Assembly (NCBI RefSeq): GCF_001278945.1
Contig: NZ_LGRV01000003.1
Span: forward strand, 2,532,041-2,596,040
DNA: 64,000 bases
Source of the DNA: Lysinibacillus contaminans
Lineage (GTDB): Bacteria; Bacillota; Bacilli; Bacillales_A; Planococcaceae
Direction of reading: 5' to 3'
The notes under the pieces were generated by a model. The model saw nothing but the letters and a program-made list of their open reading frames with translations. It made no database searches and was not told where the DNA came from. A program made the position numbers and the translations under genes. Within the stretch, counting starts at the first letter, position 1, and the number at the start of each line of letters is the position of its first letter. Shown here one piece after another: positions 18,296-28,600 of the stretch.

Positions 18296-19780
18296 TTACG
18301 TCACTAAATAGTTGGAATTCTTGATATTAGAATCCAACGACTCTAGTGGATCAAACGTATGAATCGGTAAATGCAGACTAAAACGAGTGCCTTTTTTCAA
18401 TTCACTTTCTATTACAATCTCACCATCATGCTCCTCAATTACTTTTTTCACAAAAGGTAGACCCAATCCTGTACCAGTTGTCTTCGTTGTATAGAATGGC
18501 TGAAATAAATTTTCAATTGTGTCACTAGTCATCCCTGAACCTTCATCCGTAATAGATAATTCCAAAAGTGAACCACTATTAACACGCATTTCTACTAGAA
18601 CCGTTCCACCGTTGTACATAGATTCAATTGCATTTTTTATTAAATTCATAACTACTTGTTTTAGGCGATTTTCATTTCCTTCAATTAGCACATTCATAGG
18701 TGATGAAACCAACTGTATCATCACATTTTTCATAAGTGCATCTGGCATCATAAAATCAATTACATGCTGTACAAGCTTATCAAATTCCAATAATTCCAAA
18801 CGATTATTGGCGGGTTTTGACAGCATCAATAGTTCTGATAATATTTGGTCCATACGTTGAAGCTCACTATCTATCACCGATAAATACATTTGCGCTTCCT
18901 CTGTAGCATCTACCTTTAATAAATCCGTGAAGCCTTTTAATGATGTTAAAGGATTACGAATTTCATGTGCAATACTAGCCGCCATTTGGCCTACAACATT
19001 TAAGGACTGTTGATGTTCTACCTTTTGTTGCAGTTCTATTTTTTCCGTTTCATCATGTATAGTTGTAACGATTAAATTTCTTTTATTATCGTAAGCACTA
19101 GAAATTTCATAATACAAGGGCTTATTAGGTTGCGATTTATCAACTACATGAATAGTCGCAAACTGTTCTTCTGTGAGATTACTAAAATAGGTAGAGAGAT
19201 CACTATTTTTCAAACTAAATGATTCAAAAATGCTTTTATGGGCATTATCTAATAACTGAGCTTTTTCTTTTTTCAAATACATTTCCGCGTAGTTATTTAA
19301 ATCAAAAATCGTATCGTTTGCATTGGTTAAAATAATACCGTGAGGAAGTTTATCGTAGGCGCTAAATAAAGTAAATCGATAGTTCGTTTGCTTAAAATAC
19401 AAATCATATGCACTATCATCATTATGATTAAGTATAGTAGCATGAGCAACGATTTCTTCATTTTTAACATGGTAGTGGCATTTAAATTGCACCAGCTTAT
19501 ATTCATTAGTAGCCGTTCGAATGTAAAATGTTTCTTCGGCTTCTTTTATATATTTTAAGTGTTTTACGAAATGTGGCCACTTCAAATTCGATGGCTCGTC
19601 CATTACTAAAAATCCATTATAAGCTAGGTTAATATTAAATTGTTTAATTGCTAGGTCATTTACTTGTAAAATTTTTCTTGAGCTACTTAGAATAAATATT
19701 GGCGATAATGAGTTCTTCAATACGTTATCAAAACATTGAGTTATATTATTCTGTTCCAAATTTTTCACCGAGCCTTTCAA
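18296..19780 (-). CDS. Soluble PAS-domain histidine kinase, sporulation-kinase type
   Basis: 494 residues, no membrane segment. Two PAS-like regions (about 15-130 and 130-255) precede a HisKA dimer domain with the H-box SIAHEIRNPLTSLKGF (about 270) and a HATPase domain: N-box NLIKNAIESM, G1 DEGSGM, F-box FQPFYTTK and G2 GTGLGL. No response regulator gene lies nearby, so it is an orphan kinase; the H-box is of the KinA/KinE type that phosphorylates Spo0F. This phosphorelay role is inferred. The start is uncertain: TTG 19780 or downstream codons GTG or TTG, all within ten residues. Confidence 0.88.
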   Translation of the reverse strand: MKGSVKNLEQNNITQCFDNVLKNSLSPIFILSSSRKILQVNDLAIKQFNINLAYNGFLVMDEPSNLKWPHFVKHLKYIKEAEETFYIRTATNEYKLVQFKCHYHVKNEEIVAHATILNHNDDSAYDLYFKQTNYRFTLFSAYDKLPHGIILTNANDTIFDLNNYAEMYLKKEKAQLLDNAHKSIFESFSLKNSDLSTYFSNLTEEQFATIHVVDKSQPNKPLYYEISSAYDNKRNLIVTTIHDETEKIELQQKVEHQQSLNVVGQMAASIAHEIRNPLTSLKGFTDLLKVDATEEAQMYLSVIDSELQRMDQILSELLMLSKPANNRLELLEFDKLVQHVIDFMMPDALMKNVMIQLVSSPMNVLIEGNENRLKQVVMNLIKNAIESMYNGGTVLVEMRVNSGSLLELSITDEGSGMTSDTIENLFQPFYTTKTTGTGLGLPFVKKVIEEHDGEIVIESELKKGTRFSLHLPIHTFDPLESLDSNIKNSNYLVT

Positions 19781-19976
19781 GAGAGTAACTTAGTTATAAA
19801 TTTAACTATAGTCTTCACTTTACTTTATGACAGTGCGCATCTTTTATTACAAAATTTTGTAAATTTAAATAATTTTAATTATTTCACAGAACATTCATAA
19901 TTAAAATAGGTAAAAAGGATTATATTGTTTATCAGCTATTTGACTGATACAATTAGGTTGAAAAGGAGATTATTGC

Positions 19977-21716
19977 ATGAACATTATATTAGCTACATTA
20001 AACGCAAAATATATTCACACAAATTTAGCATTACGGTATCTAAAGGGGGCAGCTCTTCCCGAGTTCAATCCGACACTCGCTGAATATACAATTAAAGACC
20101 CGGCTTTTAATATCGTTTCAGATTTATTTCAAAAAAAACCGGATGTCGTTGGATTCAGCTGTTACATTTGGAACATAGAAGAGACTATAAATGTCATTAA
20201 AATGTTAAAAATTGTCTGTCCTGATGTCAAAATCTTATTAGGTGGACCAGAAGTTTCTTATGATGTTCATCATTGGCTGCGTCGAATCGACGAAATTGAC
20301 TATTTAATGATGGGTGAAGGTGAAGTTTCCTTTAAACAAATACTGCGCTATTTCAACCGTGAAATCCCTCTTGAGGATGTCCCTGGGATTTGTTATTTAG
20401 AGGATGGCAAAATACGAATTCATCCACAAGCACCAAAAGTGGATTTACGTGAATTGCCTAGCCCATTCCGTTACGAAGAGGATTTACCACATTTAGCTAA
20501 ACGCATTCAATATATTGAAACGAGTCGTGGTTGCCCATTTAGTTGCCAATTTTGTCTTTCTTCTATTGAAGTGGGCGTTCGCTATTTTAACCGTGAAAAA
20601 ATTAAAGAAGACATTCGCTATTTAATGGATAACGGTGCTCGCACGATTAAATTCGTTGATCGTACATTCAATATTAGCCGTAGCTATGCGATGGAAATGT
20701 TCCAATTTCTAATTGATGAACATAAGCCTGGCGTTGTATTCCAATTTGAGATTACAGCAGATATCATGCGTCCAGAGGTTATTCAATTTTTAAATGACAA
20801 TGCACCAAAAGGTTTATTCCGTTTTGAAATAGGTGTCCAATCAACAAATGATTTAACAAATACACTCGTACAACGTCGACAAAACTTTGAAAAACTAACA
20901 CGCACAGTAACAATGGTCAAAGAGGGTGGTAAGATAGACCAGCATTTAGATTTAATCGCTGGCTTACCCGAAGAAGATTACGCAAGCTTCCGCCAAACAT
21001 TTAATGATGTGTTTGCCATGCGTCCTGAAGAATTACAACTTGGTTTCTTAAAGTTGCTTCGCGGGACAGGCCTACGTCTAGAGGCAGAGAAATTTGGTTA
21101 TACGTACGTTGACGTATCACCATATGAAATTTTCTCAAATAATGTACTGACATTCGATGATATTGTACGCATTAAACACGCAGAAGATGTATTAGAAAAA
21201 TATTGGAATGATCACCGCATGGACAATACAATTGAATACTTGGTAACAGAAGTATTTGAATCACCTTTTGATTTCTTCCAAAACTTCGGTACGTATTGGG
21301 AAACGAAGGGGTGGTCACGTATTGGCCATCAACTTGAAGATTTATTCAGACGTTTACTTGAATTTTTAGCGACTATCGAAGGCGTCGATGTACAAGTCGT
21401 ACAGAGCCTAATGCAGCTTGATTTTTTAATGGTTCAGCAATTCCAACCACGCAAGCTATGGTGGACAGAAAGACCATCAGAAGAACAACAAAAGGCCATT
21501 TACGCAGCCCTACGAGAAAATCCTGCAATTGCTGGTGAAGAATTTGCCAACTTCAATCTTTCTGAAAAAGAATTGTTCAAACATACGCTCGTTATTCCTC
21601 ATAATGTGGATTATCAAGATTTCACAAAAGGAAAAATCACACCAAAAAGCGGATATCTATTAACTTATTTCCGTCATGGTCAGTCTCCATATTTTGCAAC
21701 ATTTAATTCTATTTAA
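19977..21716 (+). CDS. B12-binding-domain radical SAM protein (DUF4080)
   Basis: 579 residues. The N-terminal cobalamin-binding-like domain (about 1-140; VVGFSCYIWNIEET, LLGGPEVS, YLMMGEGE) is followed by the radical SAM core with the cluster motif CPFSCQFC near 184-191 and SRG before it. The C-terminal part (about 370-579) corresponds to DUF4080. Such proteins are fused B12/radical SAM enzymes whose substrate is unknown; some act in methyl transfer to unactivated carbon. A YtgP-like claim would be unsupported. ATG at 19977 is preceded by AAAAGGAG. Single-gene unit with its own terminator, divergent from the sensor kinase gene. Confidence 0.9.
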   Translation: MNIILATLNAKYIHTNLALRYLKGAALPEFNPTLAEYTIKDPAFNIVSDLFQKKPDVVGFSCYIWNIEETINVIKMLKIVCPDVKILLGGPEVSYDVHHWLRRIDEIDYLMMGEGEVSFKQILRYFNREIPLEDVPGICYLEDGKIRIHPQAPKVDLRELPSPFRYEEDLPHLAKRIQYIETSRGCPFSCQFCLSSIEVGVRYFNREKIKEDIRYLMDNGARTIKFVDRTFNISRSYAMEMFQFLIDEHKPGVVFQFEITADIMRPEVIQFLNDNAPKGLFRFEIGVQSTNDLTNTLVQRRQNFEKLTRTVTMVKEGGKIDQHLDLIAGLPEEDYASFRQTFNDVFAMRPEELQLGFLKLLRGTGLRLEAEKFGYTYVDVSPYEIFSNNVLTFDDIVRIKHAEDVLEKYWNDHRMDNTIEYLVTEVFESPFDFFQNFGTYWETKGWSRIGHQLEDLFRRLLEFLATIEGVDVQVVQSLMQLDFLMVQQFQPRKLWWTERPSEEQQKAIYAALRENPAIAGEEFANFNLSEKELFKHTLVIPHNVDYQDFTKGKITPKSGYLLTYFRHGQSPYFATFNSI

Positions 21717-21717
21717 G

Positions 21718-21763
21718 TAAAAAACGCTAATCTCTCTTGTTACGGAGGAATAGCGTTTTCTTT
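21718..21763 (+). terminator. Intrinsic terminator after the radical SAM gene
   Basis: AAAACGCTA (about 21720) pairs with TAGCGTTTT (about 21751) and is followed by CTTTTG. The loop is long (about 20 nt). Confidence 0.65.
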
Positions 21764-21856
21764 TGTTTATTTCGCAATATTTTAAATCCTCAACAATCTT
21801 TTCTTTCTATACTATGCATACATCGGTATATCTTTAATTAATACATTAAAAACCAC

Positions 21857-21922
21857 CAGGTGTGTTGGATAACCAATTTACAGCTGAATAACAACCTAAT
21901 ATTTCTCTAATCAACACACCTG
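21857..21922. repeat. 11-bp perfect inverted repeat in the radical SAM / ktrD gap
   Basis: CAGGTGTGTTG (21857-21867) and CAACACACCTG (21912-21922) are perfect reverse complements separated by 44 bases. There is no T-run directly after either arm and no ORF between them. The rest of the 281-bp gap (21717-21997) holds only the two terminators. Confidence 0.75.
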
Positions 21923-21954
21923 AAAAATCACTTTACTTTTCATCATGTTTTTCA

Positions 21955-21990
21955 TAAAAAAGAACTATCCCAAATTCTTTGAGATAGCCC
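21955..21990 (-). terminator. Intrinsic terminator after ktrD
   Basis: Minus strand: GCTATCTCAAA pairs with TTTGGGATAGT (G-U allowed) around a 3-nt loop, followed by TCTTTTTTAT. Confidence 0.8.
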
Positions 21991-21997
21991 ATTTTGT

Positions 21998-23353
21998 TTA
22001 GCCGATAATGACACGTTCCTTAGGATAGTGGAAATTTGTTTTCTTTCCTCTCCCACCACCACCGAGTGTATATAGGAAGGAAATTAAACCAACACGTCCA
22101 ATGAACATTAATATCATGATAATTACTTTACCCGCAACAGATAAATCTGAAGTGATCCCTAATGACATTCCACAGGTTCCGAACGCCGAGGTAATCTCAA
22201 AAATAATTTGCGTAAGCGTTGCATTTGGTTCTGTGATAAGCAAAATCATTGTAGCAATTAATACCATAAAGCATGCTACTAAAATTACGACAAACGATCG
22301 ATATACATCAATTAAATGAATTTCACGCCCAAATATTTGAATATGCTCTTTCCCGCGTGCGAATGTAATTAAGAACAAAATTGCGATGGCAAAAGTAGTC
22401 GTTCGTATTCCCCCACCTACTGAACTAGGTGAAGAGCCAATGAACATTAAAAAGCTCATAAAAATACTAGTTGCTTCACTAAATGTCGTCACATCATATG
22501 TTGTTAATCCACCTGACCTTGTAGAGACAGATTGAAACATTGCAGAGAAAAGTGCTTCATGCCACGGCATATACTTAAATGATTGAAATGATTCGAGCAG
22601 TAATATAACAAGTGCACCGACGACAAATAAAATGGCATACGTAGACGTTGTGATTTTCGTAAATAAGCTAAAGCGGAAATTAGCATGCCGGTTGCGTAAG
22701 AATGCTTTCACTTCGATTAATACTGGGAATCCAATTGCACCGAGCACAATTAATATCATCGTAATAAACTGGACAAAATAATCGTTATGGAACGGTAACA
22801 AGCTCATACCAGTAATATCGAATCCACCATTTGTCGTAGCTGAAATCGCTGCAAACACACCATGAAGAAGCGCCTTATCAAATGTATCGAAGTAGTTCAT
22901 AAAATGTATAGTAAGAATAAATGCACCCGCTAATTCAATAACGAGCAATATTTTCACGATTTCTCGAATAAGTTGAACGACACCGGATAAATTGTATTGA
23001 TTGTGATCAATCATAATTAGTTGGCGTTCACGCATACCGATTTTTTTTCCGACAAGTAGCCAAACAAATGTACCAAGTGACATAATACCAATTGCCCCAA
23101 GTTGTAAAATCAAAAGTAACATGACAAGCCCAAATGTAGAGTAGGTTTCCGAAATAGTAATCGTTGTTAACCCAGTTACACTGACGGCACTCACCGCCGT
23201 AAATAAACTATCTAATAGAGATACATCTACTCCAGGCTTATGTACACCTGGAATACGTAATAGTAAGAATGAAATTGCAATTGCTATAAAATAATAGGAG
23301 ACGAGTAATTGAAACGGTGTCGCTATTCTACTTGTTGATTTTTTCCATGGCAC
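21998..23353 (-). CDS. ktrD: Potassium uptake channel subunit KtrB/KtrD family
   Basis: 451 residues, the superfamily of K+ transporters with four pore repeats. The four selectivity-filter regions are visible: AVSAVSVTGLTT, ISATTNGGFDITG, SVSTRSGGLTT and SAFGTCGMSLG, each with the conserved glycine. It forms a homodimeric membrane pore that needs a cytosolic KtrA/KtrC ring, not encoded in this window. Standing alone is typical for ktrD (ykrM) as against ktrAB. In B. subtilis such systems are controlled by c-di-AMP; the c-di-AMP receptor darB is elsewhere in this window. GTG at 23353 is preceded by GGGGATGAG. KtrB versus KtrD is a guess from the genomic setting. Confidence 0.85.
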   Translation of the reverse strand: MPWKKSTSRIATPFQLLVSYYFIAIAISFLLLRIPGVHKPGVDVSLLDSLFTAVSAVSVTGLTTITISETYSTFGLVMLLLILQLGAIGIMSLGTFVWLLVGKKIGMRERQLIMIDHNQYNLSGVVQLIREIVKILLVIELAGAFILTIHFMNYFDTFDKALLHGVFAAISATTNGGFDITGMSLLPFHNDYFVQFITMILIVLGAIGFPVLIEVKAFLRNRHANFRFSLFTKITTSTYAILFVVGALVILLLESFQSFKYMPWHEALFSAMFQSVSTRSGGLTTYDVTTFSEATSIFMSFLMFIGSSPSSVGGGIRTTTFAIAILFLITFARGKEHIQIFGREIHLIDVYRSFVVILVACFMVLIATMILLITEPNATLTQIIFEITSAFGTCGMSLGITSDLSVAGKVIIMILMFIGRVGLISFLYTLGGGGRGKKTNFHYPKERVIIG

Positions 23354-23462
23354 CTCATCATCCCCTTCCTTCTTAAGTTGTCAGACTTGATATCAGTATA
23401 GAAAAAAAGCTTCAAAAAAGAAAGAGGAACAGTATAAACTGCCCCTCAAATTACTAATTTGG

Positions 23463-24221
23463 TTATTTTTTTTTGCGAACACCTACTAGATAACCGCCAA
23501 GTGCAATGGCTAGAAGTACACACCAGAAGGTTAATTCCCAGGCAGTTGAATGGGGGAATTCTGCTGGTAAAATACCTACTTTTTCATGTGCTAGTGTTAA
23601 TACAACTAATTTAACACCTACCCATCCAACAATTAAAAATGCAGCAGTTTCAAGAGAAGGATAGTCATTTAATACTTTGACAAACCATTGTGCCGCAAAA
23701 CGCATCATAATAACTCCTATGAAGCCACCAATTAACATAACAACGAATTGCCCACCGTTAATACCACCAATATCAAAGTTTCCTAAATGCGGTAAAGTGA
23801 CGGCGATCGCAACTGCAGCAAGCATAGAGTCAATGGCAAATGCAATATCTGCTAGCTCTACTTTGATAACCGTCATCCAAAAGCCTGAACCTTTTTTCAC
23901 TGGCTTTTGCACAAGTTCATCCTCTTGTTCATTTTTATGTTTCTTTAAATCATAAATATTTTTCGCGGACATGAACAATAAATACGCGGCCCCAATCGCT
24001 TGAATCTGCCAATAGTTCACTAAAATCGTAATGATAAAAAGGGCTGAAAAGCGGAATATTAACGCCCCAAAAAGTCCGTAAAATAATGCTTTTTTCTGTT
24101 GGTCCATCGGTAAATGTTTGACCATAACAGCCATAACGACTGCATTATCAGCTGCTAGTAAACCTTCTAATACGATAAGTACAATAAGTACCCAACCATA
24201 TTGCAATAAGATTGTTTCCAT
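23463..24221 (-). CDS. TerC-family integral membrane protein (YkoY-like)
   Basis: 252 residues with about seven membrane segments. The TerC signature appears twice: EGLLAADNAVVMAVMV near 20 and ELADIAFAIDSMLAAVAI near 125, with acidic residues in the membrane that probably bind a metal. Members such as YkoY/MeeY and YceF export manganese and help metallate secreted proteins in B. subtilis. The start is ATG at 24221 with GGAGGG eight bases upstream; the frame extends six codons into that site. A leader of more than 80 bases with an intrinsic terminator precedes the gene, suggesting transcription attenuation. Confidence 0.88.
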   Translation of the reverse strand: METILLQYGWVLIVLIVLEGLLAADNAVVMAVMVKHLPMDQQKKALFYGLFGALIFRFSALFIITILVNYWQIQAIGAAYLLFMSAKNIYDLKKHKNEQEDELVQKPVKKGSGFWMTVIKVELADIAFAIDSMLAAVAIAVTLPHLGNFDIGGINGGQFVVMLIGGFIGVIMMRFAAQWFVKVLNDYPSLETAAFLIVGWVGVKLVVLTLAHEKVGILPAEFPHSTAWELTFWCVLLAIALGGYLVGVRKKK

Positions 24222-24239
24222 ATTATTTCCCTCCTTCAA

Positions 24240-24578
24240 ACTCTGTATACCCCAAATAGAAGCTTCTTACTTATTCATTGCTAAACCTTATTTCATAGTA
24301 ATGAACAAAAAAAAGACTTCAGCCTATGAAATGGCAAAAGTCTTGATAAAAGTATTATGGCTATCGGCTTCGCATCTAGCACAAAAAGTATTCTGTACCT
24401 GTCACTTTACACTTGGTACATGAAATATGTTGATGTTACATCTCAATAGCATATGTAAAACCAGATGCAATGCTCTCATCTGATAATTACTTTCCTTTGA
24501 CAAATCGCCATTGGAATCTATCTCTTTTGCAACATTATTATATCACTATCATTATTTATTGACAAAAATTTCTTCTCA
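24240..24578 (-). promoter_or_regulatory. terC leader with an intrinsic terminator; no riboswitch class identified
   Basis: This 339-bp gap lies between the SDR gene (upstream) and terC. On the minus strand AAGACTT and AAGTCTT (24312-24318 and 24338-24344), with inner GCC/GGC, form a hairpin followed by nine T (24304-24312). It stands about 80 bases before the terC start, so it would stop transcription in the leader unless prevented. The segment at 24430-24500 has further pairing potential (CATCT/AGATG). TerC genes are often under the manganese yybP-ykoY riboswitch, but its GGGGAGUA core is not seen here. The hairpin could instead end read-through from the SDR gene. Confidence 0.5.
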
Positions 24579-25664
24579 CTATTTAATCTGAATTTGAAAG
24601 CTTTCATCTTCTTTATGTGCTAGATAAAACTCAATCATCATTGGCATCGTCTGCAAAAAGTCTGGACAAGTAATACCGCCCTTTTGCAAAATGGCCACTG
24701 CTTCTGTCGCATCAAACTCTGCATTCCACGTTAAATAATCTAGTGTTTCCTGCTCTACACCTAATTTTTTTCGCACAAATGGTACTTGTAGTGATTTTCT
24801 TGCAAGTGTTAATGGGAATCGTCCCTTCGGATAATGATTTGTTAAAAACTTTACCATCATCCGGTACACCTCCTGCATGGGATGTGGATTCGGATCAGTT
24901 AAATGCAATGTCTTTCCTTCTGCACTCGGTTCATCGGCTAAAAACGTCACAGCATTTATAATATAATCGACCGGCACAACATTAATGGTAGAATTCGACT
25001 GTCCTACATACGGAATGAATGGTAAACACTTTAATCGATCCACCATATTTAAAAAGAAATAGGGTCCATCAAATTTAATCGTTTCACCTGTTTCAGAATG
25101 GCCACGCACGATGCCTGGTCGAATAATTGTCAAGGGCACTTCAGCTTTTAAATCCTCTACACGATGCTCTGCCTCGTACTTCGTTTCCTCGTAGTAGTTT
25201 TTAAATGCATGAGGACGAATGAGTTCATCTTCACATAACACGCCTTCACGTGTCCCTGCTACATAAGCAGTACTAAAATACATATAACGCTTCAAATTGG
25301 GTAACGAGCGTACAAAATCATTTACCATTGCCGTTCCGTGTACATTAACTTTCCATGCTAGATCTCGTGGTACAGCTAAATCATAAATCGCAGCTAAATG
25401 CCATAATACCTCTATCTGAGGTATAATTTCTTGTGAAATTTGATTACCAAAACCAATATTAGGTAGTGTAATATCCCCTTCTACAATGCGAATCACACCT
25501 GCAGGAAACTCCCCTAAAATTCTCTTCTTTTCAGCATCTGCTTTAAGCATTTCACCCGGTAAAACAACCACAATAACTTCTTGCGTTTTATTTTTCCGAA
25601 ATAACTCTCGAATGATTTGGCTCGTAATAAACCCCGGAAAACCAGTAAAAAAATGAACACCCAT
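24579..25664 (-). CDS. NAD-dependent SDR oxidoreductase, acyl-CoA/thioester reductase-like
   Basis: 361 residues of the extended SDR family with the male-sterility/thioester-reductase type fold (NAD_binding_4). The dinucleotide motif is TGFPGFIT near residue 6, a variant of TGxxGxxG. The active site shows YFSTAYVAG and YYEETKYEAE (YxxxK). The C-terminal 90 residues are basic and hydrophobic. Relatives reduce fatty acyl-CoA or carrier-bound thioesters; substrate is unknown here. The start is ATG at 25664 with AAGGGGGAA upstream. The gene lies 23 bp after the RND exporter gene on the same strand, so the two are probably co-transcribed. Confidence 0.8.
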   Translation of the reverse strand: MGVHFFTGFPGFITSQIIRELFRKNKTQEVIVVVLPGEMLKADAEKKRILGEFPAGVIRIVEGDITLPNIGFGNQISQEIIPQIEVLWHLAAIYDLAVPRDLAWKVNVHGTAMVNDFVRSLPNLKRYMYFSTAYVAGTREGVLCEDELIRPHAFKNYYEETKYEAEHRVEDLKAEVPLTIIRPGIVRGHSETGETIKFDGPYFFLNMVDRLKCLPFIPYVGQSNSTINVVPVDYIINAVTFLADEPSAEGKTLHLTDPNPHPMQEVYRMMVKFLTNHYPKGRFPLTLARKSLQVPFVRKKLGVEQETLDYLTWNAEFDATEAVAILQKGGITCPDFLQTMPMMIEFYLAHKEDESFQIQIK

Positions 25665-25687
25665 CCCCAATTCCCCCTTACATCAAA

Positions 25688-28600
25688 TTACGATAATTTT
25701 CTCGTTTCTTTATCGATCAAACTATATACAATTGGCACAATATATAAGGTCAACAATGTTGATACGACAAGTCCTCCTATCACTGCAATCCCCATTGGTT
25801 GGTTCATTTCTGTCCCCTCACCAATCCCCAATGCAAGCGGAAGTAAGCCCAAAATCGTTGTTAATGCTGTCATTAAAATTGGTCGTAATCGATCTTGTGT
25901 GGCAAGTAAAATCGCCTCATATGTCGATATGCCCTCCACCTTTTGCTGATTAATATAATCAACAAGCACTATACCATTATTAACAACAATACCGACGAGC
26001 ACTAATATGCCAATAACGGATGTCACACCTAACAGCGTATTCGTCACAAACAGTGCGATAGCTACTCCGATAATCATTAGAGGAACTGTGAACATAATAA
26101 CAAACGGATATTTAAAGGACTCAAATTGGGCAGCCATAACGATATAAACGAGCACAATTGCAAGTGCCACAGCAAGTAACATATCATCTATTGCGCTATC
26201 ATAAAGCTCTCGATCACCGCTGAAAACTACTTGCGTTTCTGGTGGTAGTTCCGCTTTCTCAAGTGCCTTATCCACTAAATCTGAAATACCACCTAGCGAT
26301 TCCTTCGTTTCATAATCGACGAAAAATGCAACCGCGGCCGCTTGATCTGATCGTCTTATTGATACTGGACCTTCTTGTACAGATACATCTGCAATGTCAT
26401 TTAACTTTACAAATAAACCTGCTGGCGAGCGTAACTGCATAGCTTTTAGTGCCTCGATGCTTTCATTAAACGACTGTCCGAAGCTCGTGTACACCGATAA
26501 TACAGTACCATCCTCAACAATCATTTGTGTCGTCAACTGGCCTCTGGTCATTTGATTGACTGTTTGAGCAATTTGCGCCGGCACAAAACCGTAATCCTTG
26601 GCTTTTTCACGATCGACTTCAATTTGAATTTCCTGCAACGTATTTTCCAAATCATTTGAAACATCTGTTACCCGGTCGATTTTTAGTAACTCCTGTTGTA
26701 CATTTTCAACCGATTCATGTAAACGTTGTTCGTTCGAATCAGTTAAACGGAACGTTAGTGTATTCGGAGCAGAACCTGAAGACGTCGCTACATTGAATGC
26801 AATTTCCGCTTTTTCTCCAATCTCTGATTGTAAATCCTGTTCAACCTCTTCTACAAATTCAAAAATTGAACGTTCCCGTTCCTCTAACGGTACTAATTTC
26901 ACATACATTTCCGCCTGGTTTGCACTTGTTTGTCCACGTGATTGTGACTGTTGCGTACCACCGATTAAACTAACATAGACATCAACCTCTGCCTCTTTTT
27001 TCAGTCTATCTTCGATTGTTGCAACTATTTTTTCTGTCTCAGTCACCGCAGCCCCATTTTCAAGATTAACACTTACGGATACAAATCCTTCATCTGTTGC
27101 AGGCAAAAATTCTGTTCCGATTTTCAGTAAACCAAATAGAGATACCGCAAAGAGTACAACAGCCGTTGCCAGTACAAGGAAGCGATGGTGTAATACCCAA
27201 ACAATCGACGACTGGTAGCCCTTGTAGAACCTCGATTCTCTACGAATTTCATTAATATTTTCAGACTTTGTTTTGAGCAATCGACTTGCCATCATAGGCA
27301 CAACAGTTAATGCGACCGATAAAGAAGCAAGTAAACTAAAAGAAATTGTTAGTGCAAACTCAGTAAATATTTGTCCAATCAATCCTTCAATGAACATGAC
27401 TGGAATAAAGACAGCAATCGTCGTCATAGTTGACGCAGTAATTGCCATCGCCACTTCCTTTGTTCCCAGCTTTGCAGCCTCAATTGGGTCCTTGCCAAGC
27501 CCTAATTGCCGTTCAATATTTTCAATAACAACAATTGCATTATCGACGAGCATCCCAATACCAAGCGCTAATGCACCGAGAGTCATAATATTGAGTGTGA
27601 AATCTGCAAAAAACATTAAAACAAATGTCACAATAACCGAGTACGGAATCGCGATGCCAATGATAAGTGGGCTTTTCACTCCTCGTAAAAAGACAAATAA
27701 GATAATCATAGCAAATAGACCACCGAGCAGCAGAGACGTACCGATATTATTTATCGCTAAATTTACGTAATCGCCTTGATCTACTAAAATGTCAGCCGCA
27801 ATACCACTAAATTGCTCCTTTTTCAATAGCTCGTCTAATGCCTTTTGGAAAGCCTCTGACACTTCCGCCGTATTCGTACCTGACTCTTGAAGTACTGACA
27901 TTAATACAGCTGGATGCTCGTTAGCACGCGTCTCAGTGGTAGATGCTTGTTCTGTGCGCTCTACCATCGCAACATCACCAACAGTTAACGTCTTACCGTC
28001 TAAAGGATTCACCGATACAATTAAATCTGCGATATCCTCTGGTGACGTTAATGTACTTAAAATACGCGTTGTTAACATTTTTCCTTCATCAGTAGATACT
28101 GGATCACCTGGCAGTGAAACATTATTCGTTTGAATAATTTGCACGACGTCTGCCTGTGTTAAGCCCTTATCGACAAGCTTTGCTTCATCAAGCGTCACTT
28201 GTACCTCTTCAACAAGCTTACCAGATACGTTTACACTCGCTACGCCCTCTATACGTCGAAGCTCTTTCTCTAGAGCTTCTGCTAAAACACGCACATCGAC
28301 ATCATTATTTTCCGCACGTAATGAAAGCTGAATTATCGGGAATTGAGCTGGGTCAAATTTCAAAAAACTAGGGTTTTCTGCATCACTTGGTAATGGTGTC
28401 ATATCTAATCGCTGCAAAATATCAAGTTGTACATCCTCAATATTAGTCGACCAATTAAACTCAAGGACAATTAAATTTGCACCTTCTTGCGACGTCGATT
28501 GCACCTTTTTTATGCCTGGCAATGTAGCGAGAGTTGCCTCTAAAGGCTTTGTCACCTTCTCATTGACTTCTGTCGGACTCGCACCAGGATAGCTCGTCAC

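Noticed and set aside
24240..24578. yybP-ykoY manganese riboswitch
   Set aside because: The conserved GGGGAGUA core and its partner are not seen. Only a terminator is supported.
27273..27770. 165-residue plus-strand ORF within the RND gene
   Set aside because: Antisense shadow of a long, clearly real gene; no binding site.
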